A stretch of DNA of 64,000 nucleotides from Azadirachta indica (lineage: Eukaryota; Streptophyta; Magnoliopsida; Sapindales; Meliaceae): NCBI GenBank assembly GCA_022749755.1, contig CM040447.1, positions 2,104,045-2,168,044 on the forward strand. Reading direction: 5' to 3'. The notes beneath the pieces are model-generated. The model was given only the letters and a program-made list of their open reading frames with translations, had not been told where the DNA came from and ran no database searches. Position numbers and translations under genes: made by a program. How positions within the stretch are numbered: the stretch's first letter is position 1; the number at the start of each line of letters is the position of its first letter. Positions 23,303-35,444 of this stretch are shown piece by piece.

Positions 23303-24122
23303 TGATAAATCAATATTTTTCCTAATATTTTATTATGTTTATATCCTTTATTCATGTATTTTATCGCAGAATTTTATTACTTTGAGCTTCTTTTTATTAC
23401 TTGTAGGAATTACTGTAGAAAGCCCAAAAACAAATTCAAGATGCTGGAAAGCCCGTATTTACTGAATATAGTCTGTATTTTCTAGTATAACTTTCTTCTC
23501 AATACTCATATTTGGGTGATACAAAATAATTTGAAAACTAGACATAATGATTTACAATCCTACATTTAAAAAAGAAAGCAAATGTTGAAGTTTTGGGGGT
23601 CAAAACTTCAGCTGGAAAGAAGATAACTGGGAGACAAACTTTCCTTGACGTGTGAGAAAGTGTAAACATATTTTGGGAGTTTGACTTTCCTATTGAAATG
23701 GTATTGAATATTGTGTGAAATATGATTGATTAGAGGTTGAGATTATTTCTTGTTCATTAATCTGTATAATTTTGATTATTTGTTGTAGATTTGCTATCTA
23801 TGATTTGTGATTGAAATTAATTTGAGAATTAATGTATTAGAAACATCATCTTACCTTAATTAAGCTCTTTTGAACAAATATTTAAATTAAATCCATTAAG
23901 TTGGTTTGATTTAAATAGTTAAATGATTTCCTTGTAACAATACAATTAATTAAGTAGAAGCCTCATATCAAAGATAGATTTAATTAATTGTAAATGAGAA
24001 TTACCATGATCATTGAAATTCTTTAGTTTTAGTGAAAAAACCAATAATGTAAATTATATAATAGTTGTTTAATTCACCTAATATATCAATATAAGATTAG
24101 ATAACTAGACAAATCCCATCTA
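23303..24122 (+). repeat. damaged Athila-1 LTR, internally deleted and 3' truncated
   Basis: It starts TGATAAATCAATATTTTTCC and follows the 15680-17064 solo LTR to about 23655. It then jumps about 270 bp ahead to GTGTAAACATATTTTGGG and ends at CAAATCCCATCTA near 24122, where CRM-2a RT sequence begins. The right edge is a deletion or recombination junction. Confidence 0.88.
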
Positions 24123-25375
24123 AATAAACTACTATAAATTTACCAATGAAGGCATGCAAAACATGGTTTATAAGTCTTATGAAAGTACTAAGTGCATGAA
24201 TTAGTCCAAAAGGCATAACTAACCATTCATACAAACCATATTTTGTTTTAAATATAATATTTCACTCTTCTCCTTCTTTCATCCTAATTTGATGGTATCT
24301 ACTCTTAAGATCAATTTTAGAAAACACACAAGATCCATGCAATTCATCTAACATATCATCTAATCGAGGAATGGAATGTCGATACTTTACCATAATATTG
24401 TTGACAGCTCGGCAATCAACACACATCCTCCATATCCCATCTTTCTTAAGCACTAGTAGCACCGAAACAGCATAAAGACTTATGCTTTCTCTAATATGCC
24501 CTTTCTCCATCAGTTCGATAACTTGTCGTTGAAGTTCTTTCGTCTCCTCGGGATTACTTTTATAGGCTGGTCGGTTCAAAATTGTTGCAATGGGTATAAA
24601 ATTAATTTGATGTTCAATTCCTCGAATTGGAGGTAAACTAGGGGGCACCTCTTCAGGAAAGACATCCTCGAATTCCTACAAAAGAAACATAACATTGCTC
24701 GACAAAGATCCGGCAAGATGGTTAGTATACAAAAAGGCCTCATTATATATAAGTACTATAAAGGGCTGTTGTGAAAGTAAAACTCTCTTTATGTCATTTT
24801 TTTTGGCAATGAAATTGTATTTTTCCTCTCTCTCACACATCAATGTTGCAACTTTCTCATTTTTCCTCTCATTCTCTTTCACATTTTTGCCTTTCTCTTT
24901 TTCTTTTCTCTTTTCACTCGCTTTTTGCATCTTTAATTGGTCTTCAAGAACTTGTTTTTGAGTCAATGGTACAAGTGATATAGGTTATTTTTTTATGGTA
25001 AAAGTGTATCTATTGGTGAAACCGTCATGTGTGACTCGTTGATCGTACTGCCATGGTCTACCCAATAGGATGTGACATGCGTGCATAGGTATCACATCGC
25101 AAAGTACCTCATCCTCATACTTGCCAATGAAAAATGCCACCAATACTTGTTTTGTTACCTTCATTTCTCCATAATTGTTTAGCCATTGAAGCCGGTACGG
25201 TCATGGATATTTCATGGTAGGTAACGATAATTTCTCTACTAATTCGGTGCAACTTTCTTCATCAATTATAATGCTGCAAACTTTGTTATTGACGAAACAT
25301 CGAGTATGAAATAAGTTCTCCCGCTGATCATTTTCTTTTTCCTTAACCTATGCACTAAGAGCTCGTCTTGCCACT
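24123..25375 (-). pseudogene. CRM-2a protease-RT remnant
   Basis: Protease lies near 25000-25330. The active site reads IIDEESCTELVE where the sister copy CRM-2b has IIDGGRCTNMASTELV, so the Asp stays but the following residues are changed and a few codons are lost. A spacer rich in Lys and Glu (about 24680-24960) follows, then the RT N-terminal part 24262-24648 with [36 protein letters not shown] and YHQIRMKEG. After a stop the sequence continues to [11 protein letters not shown] and ends at VVYF, so the catalytic YxDD box is cut off at the junction. Confidence 0.85.
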
Positions 25376-26586
25376 AATAATTCTCCTTCTGCAGTATATT
25401 GCCTTTCGTAGGTGTCTTCAAGAGATGACATGACTTCTATTTTGTCTTCTTCTTCTCTTTTCGACTCCATCTCCCCTTGAGCATTGATCATCATTACCCT
25501 TTTATTTGGGCATTGGCTATCTATATGACTCCTGCCTTGACATTTAAAACACTTAATGTCACGATTTCTAGAAGCGGTGAATTCAATGTTACTTTATTTT
25601 TACGGCACAACTTCTTTGGCATCCTTAGTGGCTTCAGACTTAGACTTTGTTAATGGAAATTCCTCCTGTTTAGGGGTTGATCTCCATGAGTTTGTAGCAG
25701 TCGTGCTTGCTCCTCTCCTAGCCATGTTTCTTCACTTCAATTGTTGCTAAACTTTGATGGCTTGGTGTACTATATCTGTCAACTCTACATATTGTTGCAT
25801 CTCTACCACGTCTACAATATCACGATTTAAACCGTGTAAGAACTTAGCCATGATAGCTTCTCTATCCTTCTCTACATTTGCTCGGATCATAACAACCTCT
25901 ATCTCTTTGTAGTATTCATCCACGCTTTTGGATCCTTGAGTTAGACGCTACAATTTATTGAACAACTCCCGATGATAGTAGTTTGGAATGAAACGTCTTC
26001 TCATTATTGTCTTCATCTTGTCCCATGTCTCAACAAGACGTTCTTGATTTCTTCTCCTATCCTTCAACAATTGATCCTACCAAATAATAGCATAATCAGT
26101 AATTTCAATTGCTGCAAGTTTTATTTTTTTTATCTCGGAGTAGTTGTGACAATCGAAAACCATCTTTATTCTCTTCTTCCACTCTAAATATGCTTCAGAA
26201 TCATTTCTACGTTGGAACGGTGAAATTTTTACGTTAATGCTTCCTAAATTATCATCTAACTTAGGTCTACCCAACCTAACTTCTCTATTTCCATAACCAT
26301 GCAAATTCTTGTCCTGGTTCATTGGTGATTCATCTAACTCCTCATCATCCTCAACATTACCCCATTGTACCCTTGGTTGCACTTGCCTGGGTTGTTATCT
26401 AATAGAAGAGCTTTGATGTTGCCCTCTTGATGTCTCTTCTTCCAACCTATCCATCCTCTCTTGGATTGGTTCTAACTCGGCCCTCATCATCCCTCTCATC
26501 TCCCCCAATAACACTTGCAATTGTAAGTTCGGGGTGGTTGGTTGTTGTACCCCCGAGGTTGAGTTTTCTTCTTGATTGTGAGACAT
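25376..26586 (-). pseudogene. CRM-2a gag remnant
   Basis: The start ATG at 26584-26586 opens MSHNQEENSTSGVQQP, followed by a coiled-coil-like MRAELEPIQERMDRLEEE. The capsid-like part (WKKRIKMVFDCHNYSEIKKI, then MRRRFIPNYYHRELFNKL) carries in-frame stops. A CCHC knuckle lies near 25510-25555. The reading matches CRM-2b and CRM-3 gag. Breaks occur near 26395 and 26085, among others. Confidence 0.82.
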
Positions 26587-26973
26587 ATTTAAAATCTGCA
26601 AAATAAAGTTAGAAACCTCACAAGCACTCCCTTATGTATTTTCACTCAATAAAGGTTCACTCTCTCTCATATTTGGGCACTTAAATATCCTCACACTCGC
26701 ACACTCTTAATCAAAATTTAAATGGCATTTAAAATGAAAAGCAACCAAAACAAATCACAAGATTCAATAAGCAATTCTTAAGAAATTGATGCAAACAATG
26801 ATAATATGAACTCAAAATATATTGAAGGAAGTAAAACAAAAAATTCGAATTTGGACTAGTCGAGGAAGAATTTGGCCACAATAATTTTTTTGTATTTTTT
26901 TTCAGAATTCTAATTAAAGAAGTAAAGGAACAACAAAGATATAAAGGATAACTTAAACTTGCCTTGGAACCAA
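26587..26973 (-). other. CRM-2a untranslated leader
   Basis: An AT-rich 387-bp stretch between gag and primer site. It is shared in order with the leaders of CRM-2b (44022-44526) and CRM-2c (37197-37689), including AAGTTAGAAACCTCACAAGC next to gag. I see no gene in it. Confidence 0.8.
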
Positions 26974-26985
26974 AATTCTGATACT
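26974..26985 (-). other. degenerate primer binding site of CRM-2a
   Basis: Plus-strand ATTCTGATACTA corresponds to GCTCTGATACCA (initiator Met) in CRM-2b and CRM-2c, with three changes. It sits three bases from the LTR. Confidence 0.75.
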
Positions 26986-26988
26986 AAA

Positions 26989-27748
26989 TGATACAAACCT
27001 CGCTAATAGCGTGAAGAAACCTAATACCTAATGTAGTAACGAACCCCAAGATTTTTCCAACATGCAAAGCTTATTGAGTGTTAACCCAATACGTATCTAG
27101 ATAAGAACTAAGATTATGATTACTCAAACGTTACACCAAAAATCCTTAAGGAAACACTTTAAAATGTAGATGATAAGATTAATTGTTTTTGAAGGCCACA
27201 AAAAATTAAACTTGAAGAGTTCAAGAATAAGAATTTGTAAAGAATATCTTAATACTCAAATTGTTTCTTTCATTTAAAAAATGAAAACCTTTTTAAAGGC
27301 AAATACAAAGGAAAAATATCAAAGGTTGGGCCAACAATTATACTTAACAATTTGACAAATTAAATACAAATTTATGCCTTTTAAAACTACAAATGACGTC
27401 ATACGTATATGACATAAACAATGACGTCATATGTGTGTAACGTAAGTGATTACATCATCTTAAGATTCTTAAAAATTATACAAATAGATTATAATTTTCA
27501 AACATTTCTATATTAGTCTTCTTGGACCTGATCACTTGAATGATGTTCATTGAGCCTAACTTTTCAAGACGTGTATCTTGAATTATATTTGATTCACACA
27601 TCTTTTCAATTAGTCCATTTAAGACACTTTGCAATGTCTTGCCTCCAGCTATTGTAATCGGTCCATTCGGCACACTTAGCGAATCATATTGATACTGCAA
27701 TTGAGTGTCTCCAGTCTTATGTGTGAGTTTCTCCTCTTATTTGCATCA
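26989..27748 (-). repeat. 5' LTR of CRM-2a
   Basis: Plus-strand TGATACAAACC at 26989 to TTTGCATCA at 27748, 760 bp, is the complement of a TGATGCAAA...TTTGTATCA LTR. Its U3 part contains the CRM-2 pol C-terminal reading (SVPNGPITIAGGKTLQS). To the right it joins satellite GACAGCCTGCACG. Confidence 0.88.
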
Positions 27749-29120
27749 GACAGCCTGCACGTCTTATTACTTAGCATCGCGTGAGGATTACTGTGGTGTA
27801 TTTTATTTTGGAAAAAGGAGAAATTGAAAATGTAAGATTTTCGGGCTAAAACTGTCAACCACAAAACGGACTCGGAAAATGATTTTAATTCGAGAAGGGG
27901 CACATGTCTTGTTACTCAGAATCACATAAGAATCATTATAATATATTTTACTTCGAAAAACGGAGAAATTGAAAATGTACAATTTTCGGGGCTTGTCAAA
28001 CGCGAAAAGAACTTATAAAACAATTTCAATTCAAGACAAGCCACATGTCTTGTAACTTAGTATCATGTGAGAATCATTACAGTATATTTTAATTAAGAAA
28101 TGGAGAAGTTGAAAATGTACGATTTTGGGGTCCAGAATTGTCAAACGCGAAATGGACTGAAAAATGATTTCAATTCGATGCGGGACACACCTCTTGCTAC
28201 TCAACATCATGTGATGATTATCACGGTGTATTTTTTTTTGAAGAATGGAGAAGTTGAAAATATACGATTTTTTAGGTCGGAATTGTCAAACGTGAAACGA
28301 ACTTAAAAAATGATTTCAATTCGAGACGAGACACATGTCTTGTTACTTAGCATCATGTAAGGATCGTTACAGAGCATTTTATTTCAAAAAAAGAAGATGT
28401 TGAAAATGTACGATTTTCAGGGCCGAAATTATCAAACGTTAAACGGACTAAAAAAATAATTTCAATTTGATACGGGGCACACATCTTGTTATTCAGCATC
28501 GTGAGAGAATCATTACGGTGTATTTTATTTCGAAAATGGGGAAGTTGAAATTGTACAATTCTTTAAGCCGGAATTGTCAAGCGCGAAACGAACTAAAAAA
28601 ACGATTTCAATTCCAGACAGGGCACACGTCTTGTTACTCAGCATTGTCTGAGAATTATTATAAAGCATTTTATTTCAAAAAAGGGAAATGTTGAAAACGT
28701 ACGTTTTTAGGGCCGAAATTGTCTAACGGGAAAGGGACTTGGAAAATGATTTCAATTCGAGATAGACCACATGTCTTATTATTCAGAATCATGTAAAGAT
28801 CATTATGGAGCATTTTATTTTAAAAAACGGAGATGTTGAAAATGCACGAATTTCGGAGCCGAAATTGTCAAACACGAAATGGAAACGGAAAACGATTTTA
28901 ATTCGAGACGAACCATACGTTTTGTTACTCAGCATCACATGAGGATCATTGTGGGGCATTTTAATTTGAAAACAGAGAAGTTGAAAAGGTACGATTTTGG
29001 GCTCCAAAATTGTCAAACGCGAAACAGACTAAAAAAACGATTTCCATTCGATATGGGGCACACCTTTTGTTACTCAGCATCATGTGAGGATCATTATGGT
29101 GTATTTTATATCGAAAAATA
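27749..29120. repeat. satellite array 2, about 9-10 monomers of the 145-bp repeat
   Basis: Same consensus blocks and spacing as array 1 (CTTGTTACTCAG, GAGAAGTTGAAAATGTACGA, AATTGTCAAACGCGAAA). The left border is an LTR end. The right border at 29120-29123 shares AGAG with the CRM-1 LTR that follows. Confidence 0.93.
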
Positions 29121-29681
29121 GAGTTCTTTAAAGAAAGTTATGACAATTTCTTCACAACATGTTCATTTTCAAGGCAAAATTTGGATGCACGAATTTTAAA
29201 ATTTTTTTACCTTAAATTCAATGTATTTTGTTTAATTTCTAGAATATAGAAGGATTTGGTGAGTTGTAATTCAAAATCTTAGCTATTTTGACTTATTTTT
29301 AAAGAATTTTAAATATTTGTATTCCTTTGTCAAAGTTACGTAATCGTTATTAGCCTAATCATTGAAATTTCTAATGATTGTTAGCCTAACTTTTAACATT
29401 TCTTTTCTTGTAAAAGTTTATATAAAGGTTTCAAGTATGTAATATTAAAATAAAGTTGTTTTGAGTTGAGTTAAATAAAATTTTGGTATTTTATACTCTG
29501 TATCTCTTGTGGAGAAGTTTTATAGAGTGGTGAGTGTTTTTCTCAGTTCTACAACCTTTGACAGCAACTTAGAGTGGTGTATCTGTATCTTTTTTGTTGT
29601 GAACTTTAGGAGGAGAGTTTATTTCAACCCTTATTTAGTAAAAACCTAAATCCCCACCCAAACCTCTATTTTCCAGTATCA
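29121..29681 (+). repeat. 5'-truncated CRM-1 LTR piece inside the satellite
   Basis: It matches the last about 560 bp of the CRM-1 LTR, from TTCTTTAAAGAAAGTTATG to the LTR end CCAGTATCA at 29681, then returns directly to satellite (TTGAAAATATACGATTTTC). The left edge lies at AGAG, common to both sequences. No internal element sequence is present. Confidence 0.88.
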
Positions 29682-31293
29682 TTGAAAATATACGATTTTC
29701 AGGGCCGGAATTGTCAATCGCGAAACAGACTCAAAAAACGATTTCAATTAAAGACGTGCCAAATGTGTTGTTACTTGAAAAATGATATCAATTTAAGATG
29801 CAGCGCACATCCTGCTACTCAGCATTACGTGAGAAATATTGCGGTGCATTTTATTTCAAAAAAAGGAGAAGGTCTAAATGTACAATTTCTTGGGCCAGAA
29901 TCGTCAAACACGAAGTGGACTTGCAAAACAATTTCAATTCAAGATGGACCATACATCTTGTTACTTAGCATTGCATGAGAATCATTGGGGGGTATTTTAT
30001 TTTGAAAACGAAGAAAGTGAAAATGTGTGATTTTCAAGGCCGAAATTGTCAAACGTGAAATGGATTCGAAAAACAATTTCAATTCGAGACGGACCACACG
30101 TCTTGTTACTCATCATCACATGAGGATCAATTTGGTACATTTCATTTTGCAAAAAAGAGAAGTGGAAAATGTACGGTTTTCGTGATCGGAATGGTCAAAA
30201 ATGAAACGGACTCGAAAAACAATTTCAATTTGAAACAGGCCATACATTTTATTACTCAGCATCATGTGAGGATCATTATGGTGTATTCTATTTAAAAAAA
30301 AAAGAGAAGTTGAGAATGTACGATTTTGGGGGATAGAATCGTCAAACGGGAAGCGGACTTGAAAAATGATTTCAATTCGCCACGACGCACACGTCTTGTT
30401 ACTCAGCATCACGTGAGTATCATTGAGGTGCATTTTATTTCAAAAACAGAAAAGTTAAAAAATATACGATTTTTAGGGACGAAATTGTCAAACGTGAAAT
30501 GGACTTAAAAAACGATTTCAATTCGAAATGGGTCATACATCTTATTGTTCAGCATCGCATCAGGATCACTGCACTACATTTTATTTCAAAAAAAGAAGAA
30601 GTTGAAAATGTACAATTTTTGGGGCCGGAATTATAAGACGCATAACTAACGCAAAAAATAATTTCAATTTGAGTCGGGCCATACGTGTTGTTACTCAGCA
30701 TCATATAAGGTCATTATGGTTCATTTTATTTTGAGAAAAGGAGACATTGAAAATGTACGATTTTGGGGGTGAAATCGTCAAACAGGAAACAGACTCAGAA
30801 AACGATTTCAATTTAATACAGTGCACACATTTTGTTACTCAGCATCATTTGAGAATCATTGCGGTGCATTTTATTTTAAAAACGAAAAAGTTGAAAATGT
30901 ACAATTTTGAAGGCCAAATTGTCAAATACAAAACGGACTCAAAAAACGATTTCAATTCGAGATGGATTGCACGTCTTGTTACTCAGAGTCACATGAGGAT
31001 CACTATTTTGCATTTCATTTCAAAAAAAGGAGAAGTTAAATGTGAACGATTTTCGGGTCAAGAATTGTCAAACACGAAACAGACTCGAAAAATAATTTCA
31101 ATTTGAGGCAGGTTACACGTCTTGTTACTGAGCATCACGTGAGAATCATTATGATGCATTTTATTTCGATGAACAGAGAGGTTGAAAATGTACCATTTTG
31201 GGGGCCAGAATTGTCAAACACAAAACGGACTAGGAAAACGATTTCAATTCGAGACGGGCCGCATGTCTTGTTACTCAGCATTACGTGAGGATC
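29682..31293. repeat. satellite array 3, about 11 monomers
   Basis: 145-bp units as in array 1, ending CATTACGTGAGGATC at 31293 where CRM-1c begins. GGATC at 31289-31293 is one copy of the CRM-1c target duplication. The first unit is partly deleted (about 29760-29790). Confidence 0.93.
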
Positions 31294-32063
31294 TGACACG
31301 GGAGTGTTCGAATATCAAGAGCAGAACTTAAATGCCAATATGTTCAAGAAGATTATCCTAATTTACCAAGTTATGAAGACACTATTAGAGGGGTAATTTC
31401 AGAATTTAAACTGTATTTAGTGAAGTAATATTTTAGAATGACGTTGGTGCCACTAGAAAGTTGAAGAAGTAAGCTTTCTATAGAATTTTATGGTTTAGCA
31501 TTTGGAGTTCTCTAGAAAAAGTTATGATAACTTTTTCACAACATGTTCATTTTCAAAGTAGAATCAGAATGCACAGAATTCAAAAATTTTTTACCTTAAA
31601 TTCAATTTGTTTTATTTAATTTTTACATGATAGAAGGATTTGATAAGTTGTAATTCAAAATCTTAGCTGTTTTGGTTATTTTCAAAGAATTTTAAATGTT
31701 TGTATTCATTTGTCAAAGTTAGGTAATGGTTGTTGGCCTAACTATTGAAATTTTTAGGGTTTGTTGGCCTAATCTTTAACGTTTCTTTTCTTGTAACAGC
31801 CTATATAAAGGCTTTAAGTTTATAGTATTGGAATCGAGTTGTTTTGAGTTGAGTTTAATTAAAATTCATGTGTTTTATACTCTGTATCTCTTGAAAAATT
31901 TTCATAAAGTGGTGAGTATTCTTTTGAGTTCTACAACCTTTGGCAGCAAATTAGGGTGGTGTTTCTTTATCTCATTTGTTGTAAACCTCAGAAAGAGAAC
32001 TTGTTTCAACCCTTATTTAGTAAAAAACCTAAATCCCCACACAAACCCCATTATTCGGTATTA
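31294..32063 (+). repeat. 5' LTR of CRM-1c
   Basis: It starts TGACACGGGAGTG directly after GGATC and ends TTCGGTATTA, with TA in place of the terminal CA kept in the 3' copy. TATATAAAGG near 31803 with downstream TTGAGTTTAATT could be the promoter region, but this is only suggestive. Confidence 0.93.
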
Positions 32064-32066
32064 ATT

Positions 32067-32078
32067 TGGTATCAGAGC
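32067..32078 (+). other. primer binding site of CRM-1c, initiator tRNA-Met type
   Basis: TGGTATCAGAGC, three bases after the LTR end, is complementary to the 3' end of plant initiator tRNA-Met. Confidence 0.95.
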
Positions 32079-32088
32079 TCAAGGTTCC

Positions 32089-33282
32089 ATGGCTACCCGT
32101 CGTCGCTAAAAATAATCTGAGGAAGGTTCTTCAGACACACAAGCTAATCCTCGTGATGCTCTAATGGCATAAATGAGGAGGCAAATCCAGCAACTTCAAC
32201 AACGATTGGAGGCATTTGAAAATCAAGAGAGAATTCAGCAGCATATAGAAGCTATCCATGAAGCTCTTAGCGAAGAAGAAGAAGGCTTAAATCCTTTTCA
32301 CCATGTTCCAAGTCGTTTGTCAAGTGGCAGCAGCACTCCCCCACACCCAAGAGAATTACGAAACTTTCATTTTGAAAAAAATTTCAATATGAAAGTTGAT
32401 ATTCCAGATTTTGAAGGAAGGATGCAGCCGGAAGAATTTGTTGATTGGCTCCACACTATTGAACGAATCTTTGAGTTCAAGGATGTTCTTGAGCATATAA
32501 AGGTGAAACTTGTTGCCATCAAGCTAAAGAAGCATGCATCTTTATGGTGGAAAAATCTCAAGAGACAAAGAGTACGTAAAGGAACAGGTAAAATTGTCAC
32601 TTGGGAAAAGATGAAGAAGGAACTCAAGCGAAAATACTAACCGGAAAATTATCGGCAAGATATTTTCTTAAAGTTTCACAATTTTAAGCAAAAAGATCTG
32701 TTTGTGGAACAATATAATGCTGAATTTGATCACTCATGTTGAAGTGTGATATTGTTGAGCCAGAAGAACAAACAATTGCTTGTTATTTAGGAGGATTGAG
32801 ATCAAAAATTGGAAATATAGTCCAATTGCAACCTTATGGAAGCTACAATGATGTGTGTAGATTGACTTTAAAGGTGGAGAAGCAACAAAGAGAAGCACGA
32901 GGGAGTGGTACTCGTTTTTCAGCCCGTGACATCACTTCCAATCGTGGGAACACCTCCATTTCCAGAAATACTTCTACCGAGAAATCTGCTAACCAAAATT
33001 CCTTCCAAGAATGATGTGAGAACTAGCTCTAAGCAGCAACTAAGCACAAATTCTCGTCGATGCTTCAAATGTCAAGGTGTTGGGCATATTGCTTCCGAAT
33101 GTCCTAATCGCAAAATTATCACACTTGTTGAAGAAGATGCTGATGAAGAAATCGACAGAGGTCTACAATTTGATGCCGAAGTTCCAAAAGAAGTAGAAGA
33201 GAATGATGTTGTATATGCTGATTATGGGAAATCCCTTGTTATGCGGCGAAGTTTGAGCATTGCATTTGAAGGAGAAGATTAG
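32089..33282 (+). pseudogene. CRM-1c gag
   Basis: ATG at 32089 (MATRRR) is followed by in-frame stops at 32107, 32113 and 32170, then a clean stretch to 32637: a coiled-coil-like QQLQQRLEAFENQERIQ and the capsid core (VDIPDFEGRMQPEEFVDWLH, VKLVAIKLKKHASLWW). A stop at 32638 and frameshifts near 32730 and 33010 break the rest, which reads EPEEQTIACYLGGLR, a Ser/Thr-rich basic part, and the CCHC knuckle [14 protein letters not shown] near 33060-33110. An acidic tail ends at 33282. The order matches gag of CRM-type chromoviruses. Confidence 0.88.
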
Positions 33283-33822
33283 TTGCGAAAGAATATTTTT
33301 CACACAAGATGTACTTCTAATGGCAAAGTTTGTAACATCATCATTGATAGTGGCAGCTTTGAGAATGTGGTGTCTACTGAAATGGTAGAGAGTGCCTCAA
33401 AATTGAGCAACATCCTCAACCATACAAACTTTCTTGGCTTCGAAAGGGCAGTGAGATAAAGGTAAACAAATGTTGTCTTTTTTCTTTTTCAATCAGAAAA
33501 AAATATATGGATGAAGTTTGGTGTGATGTTGTGCCCATGGATACTTGTCATTTATTTTTGGGAAGATCTTGACAATATGATAGAAAGGTTATGCATGATG
33601 GGTATAAAAACACTTATACTTTTGTTAAAGATAGAACAAAGATACTTTTGGGTCCGTAGAAGATGGAAAATATTCCTAAATATGTAAAAGCAGAGGGAAA
33701 CAATTTGCTTGTCATATTAGAATGTCGAAAGGAGTTGAATTTAGGGAATGAAGTTTATGTTCTAATTGTGTTTGAGGGAAATGAAGATGGTAATAAACCA
33801 CCGCAAATCATAAAGCAACTTC
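33283..33822 (+). pseudogene. CRM-1c aspartic protease and spacer
   Basis: NIFHTRCTSNGKVCNIIIDSGS places the catalytic Asp-Ser-Gly at 33346-33354. A frameshift follows within 50 bp. LFLGRS then QYDRKVMHDGYKNTYTF shows the usual protease end near 33560-33620, followed by a spacer (EGNEDGNKPPQIIKQLLEEF) leading into RT. The active-site triplet is intact, unlike CRM-2a. Confidence 0.82.
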
Positions 33823-35444
33823 TTGAAGAGTTTTCATGATGTTGTTCCAGAGGAGATCCCACCCGGACTTTCTCCGATGAGAGACATTCAACATTGTATT
33901 GATCTTGTACCAAATGCTGTTCTACCAAACAAGGCGGCTTATCGAATGAGTCCAAAAGAGCATGAAGAGTTACAAACACAAGTTGATGAGCTAATTGCAA
34001 AGGGATTGGTTCGAGAAAGTAAGAGTTCTTGTGCTGTTCTTGCACTTTTAGTACCAAAAAAAGATGGATCATAGCGTACGTGCGTTGATAGTAGAGCGCT
34101 AAATAAGATAACAGTTGATTATCGCCTTCCAATTCCACGCCTAGATGATCTTTTTGCCAACTTCATGGGGCTAAAATCTTTTCGAGATGGGCTTTACGAA
34201 TGGATGGTGATGCCCTTTGGTCTCTCTAATGCTCCAAGTATTTTTATGCGATTGATGAATCATGTTTTCAAGCCTTTCATCGGAAAATTTGTTGTTGTGT
34301 ACTTTGATGATATTCTTGTATATAGCAAGGATGAAGAACAACATGTCAACCATCTCCATCAAGTGTTCGACACACTGCAACAACAAAAGCTATATGCTAA
34401 TTTGAAGAACTGTAAATTTTTTACTAACAGCCTAGTCTTTTTAGGCTATGTTGTATATAAAGAAGGCATCAAGATGGATTTCAGCAAGGTAGAAGCAATC
34501 CTCAACTGGCCAACGCCTAAGTCTTTGCATGATATTCGAAGTTTTCATGGCCTTGCATCATTTTATCGGCATTTTATTACAGGATTTAGCACAATTGTTG
34601 CTCCAATTACTGATTGTCTTAAGGGAGAAGCTTTCAAGTGGACAGAAGAAACACAAAGGAGCTTTGACACTATCAAAAGCAAGGTAACTCAAGCACCCAT
34701 TCTTTCACTTCTAGATTTTAACCAAGTGTTTGAAGTTGAATGTGATGCATCAAATGCTGGAATTGGTGGTGTTTTGAGCCAAGGAAACAAACCAATTGCT
34801 TTCTTTAGTGAGAAACTAAATGAATCTCGCAAGAAATATTCTACTTACGATAAGGAATTGTATACAATCTGTCGCTCTTTGGCTCATTGGAGTCAATATC
34901 TTCTTTTAAAACCATTTGTTCTCTATTCAGATCATGACGCCTTAAAATTCATCAACAGCCAACAGAAGTTAAATCGAAGACATGCTGGATGGGTTGAATT
35001 TCTTCAATCTTTCAACTTCACCATCAAGCACAAATCTAGAGTTCAAAATGTTGTAGCTGATGCACTTAGCCGAAAACATTCCTTGCTATCCTCAATGCAA
35101 GTGAAAGTCATAGGCTTTGAAGTCGTGAAGGAATTATATGCAAGTGATCCAGATTTTGGCAAGATATGGACAGAATGTGAAAGTCATCCTTACAAGCAAT
35201 TCTTGTGGCAAAAAGGTTATCTCTTTAAAGGTAATTGTTTGTGCATTCCTCGGTGTTCTTTAAGAGAGTCTATTATTATGGAAGCTCATGACAATTGTGT
35301 TGGAGGTCACTTTGGTAGAGATAAAACACTTGCTCTCTTGAAAGATAAATTTTTTTGGCCAAAGATGGGATGCAATGTGATGAAGCATGGGGAAAGGTGT
35401 AAGATCTGCCATGTTACAAAAAGTCATGGACAAAATACGGGCCA
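33823..35444 (+). pseudogene. CRM-1c reverse transcriptase, RNase H and integrase start
   Basis: The RT N-terminus (VPEEIPPGLSPMRDIQH, then LLVPKKDGS) has a stop at 34072. Near 34160-34170 RLDDLF jumps to FRDGLYEWMVMPFG, which deletes about 100 bp including the SKIDLRSGYHQI-type motif with the first catalytic Asp. A 439-codon frame (34165-35484) carries YFDDILVYSK, the thumb (IRSFHGLASFYRHFI), RNase H (FEVECDASNAGIGGVLS, YSTYDKELY, LYSDHDALKFINS, NVVADALSRKHSLL), the linker and the integrase zinc site (HDNCVGGHFG, CKIC). The frame shifts at about 35445. This is the best-preserved RNase H in the window. Confidence 0.9.

Larger units (their letters stand above)
24123..27748 (-). mobile_element. 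CRM-2a, CRM-like element, 3' part lost
   Basis: Read leftward: complete 5' LTR (26989-27748), primer site, leader, gag, protease, and RT up to 24123, where the Athila-1 LTR cuts it. RNase H, integrase and 3' LTR are missing. The right LTR end joins satellite array 2. RT motifs KDGIWRMCVDCRAVNNI and [13 protein letters not shown] are of the CRM-like type. The family differs from CRM-1 in LTR sequence. Confidence 0.85.
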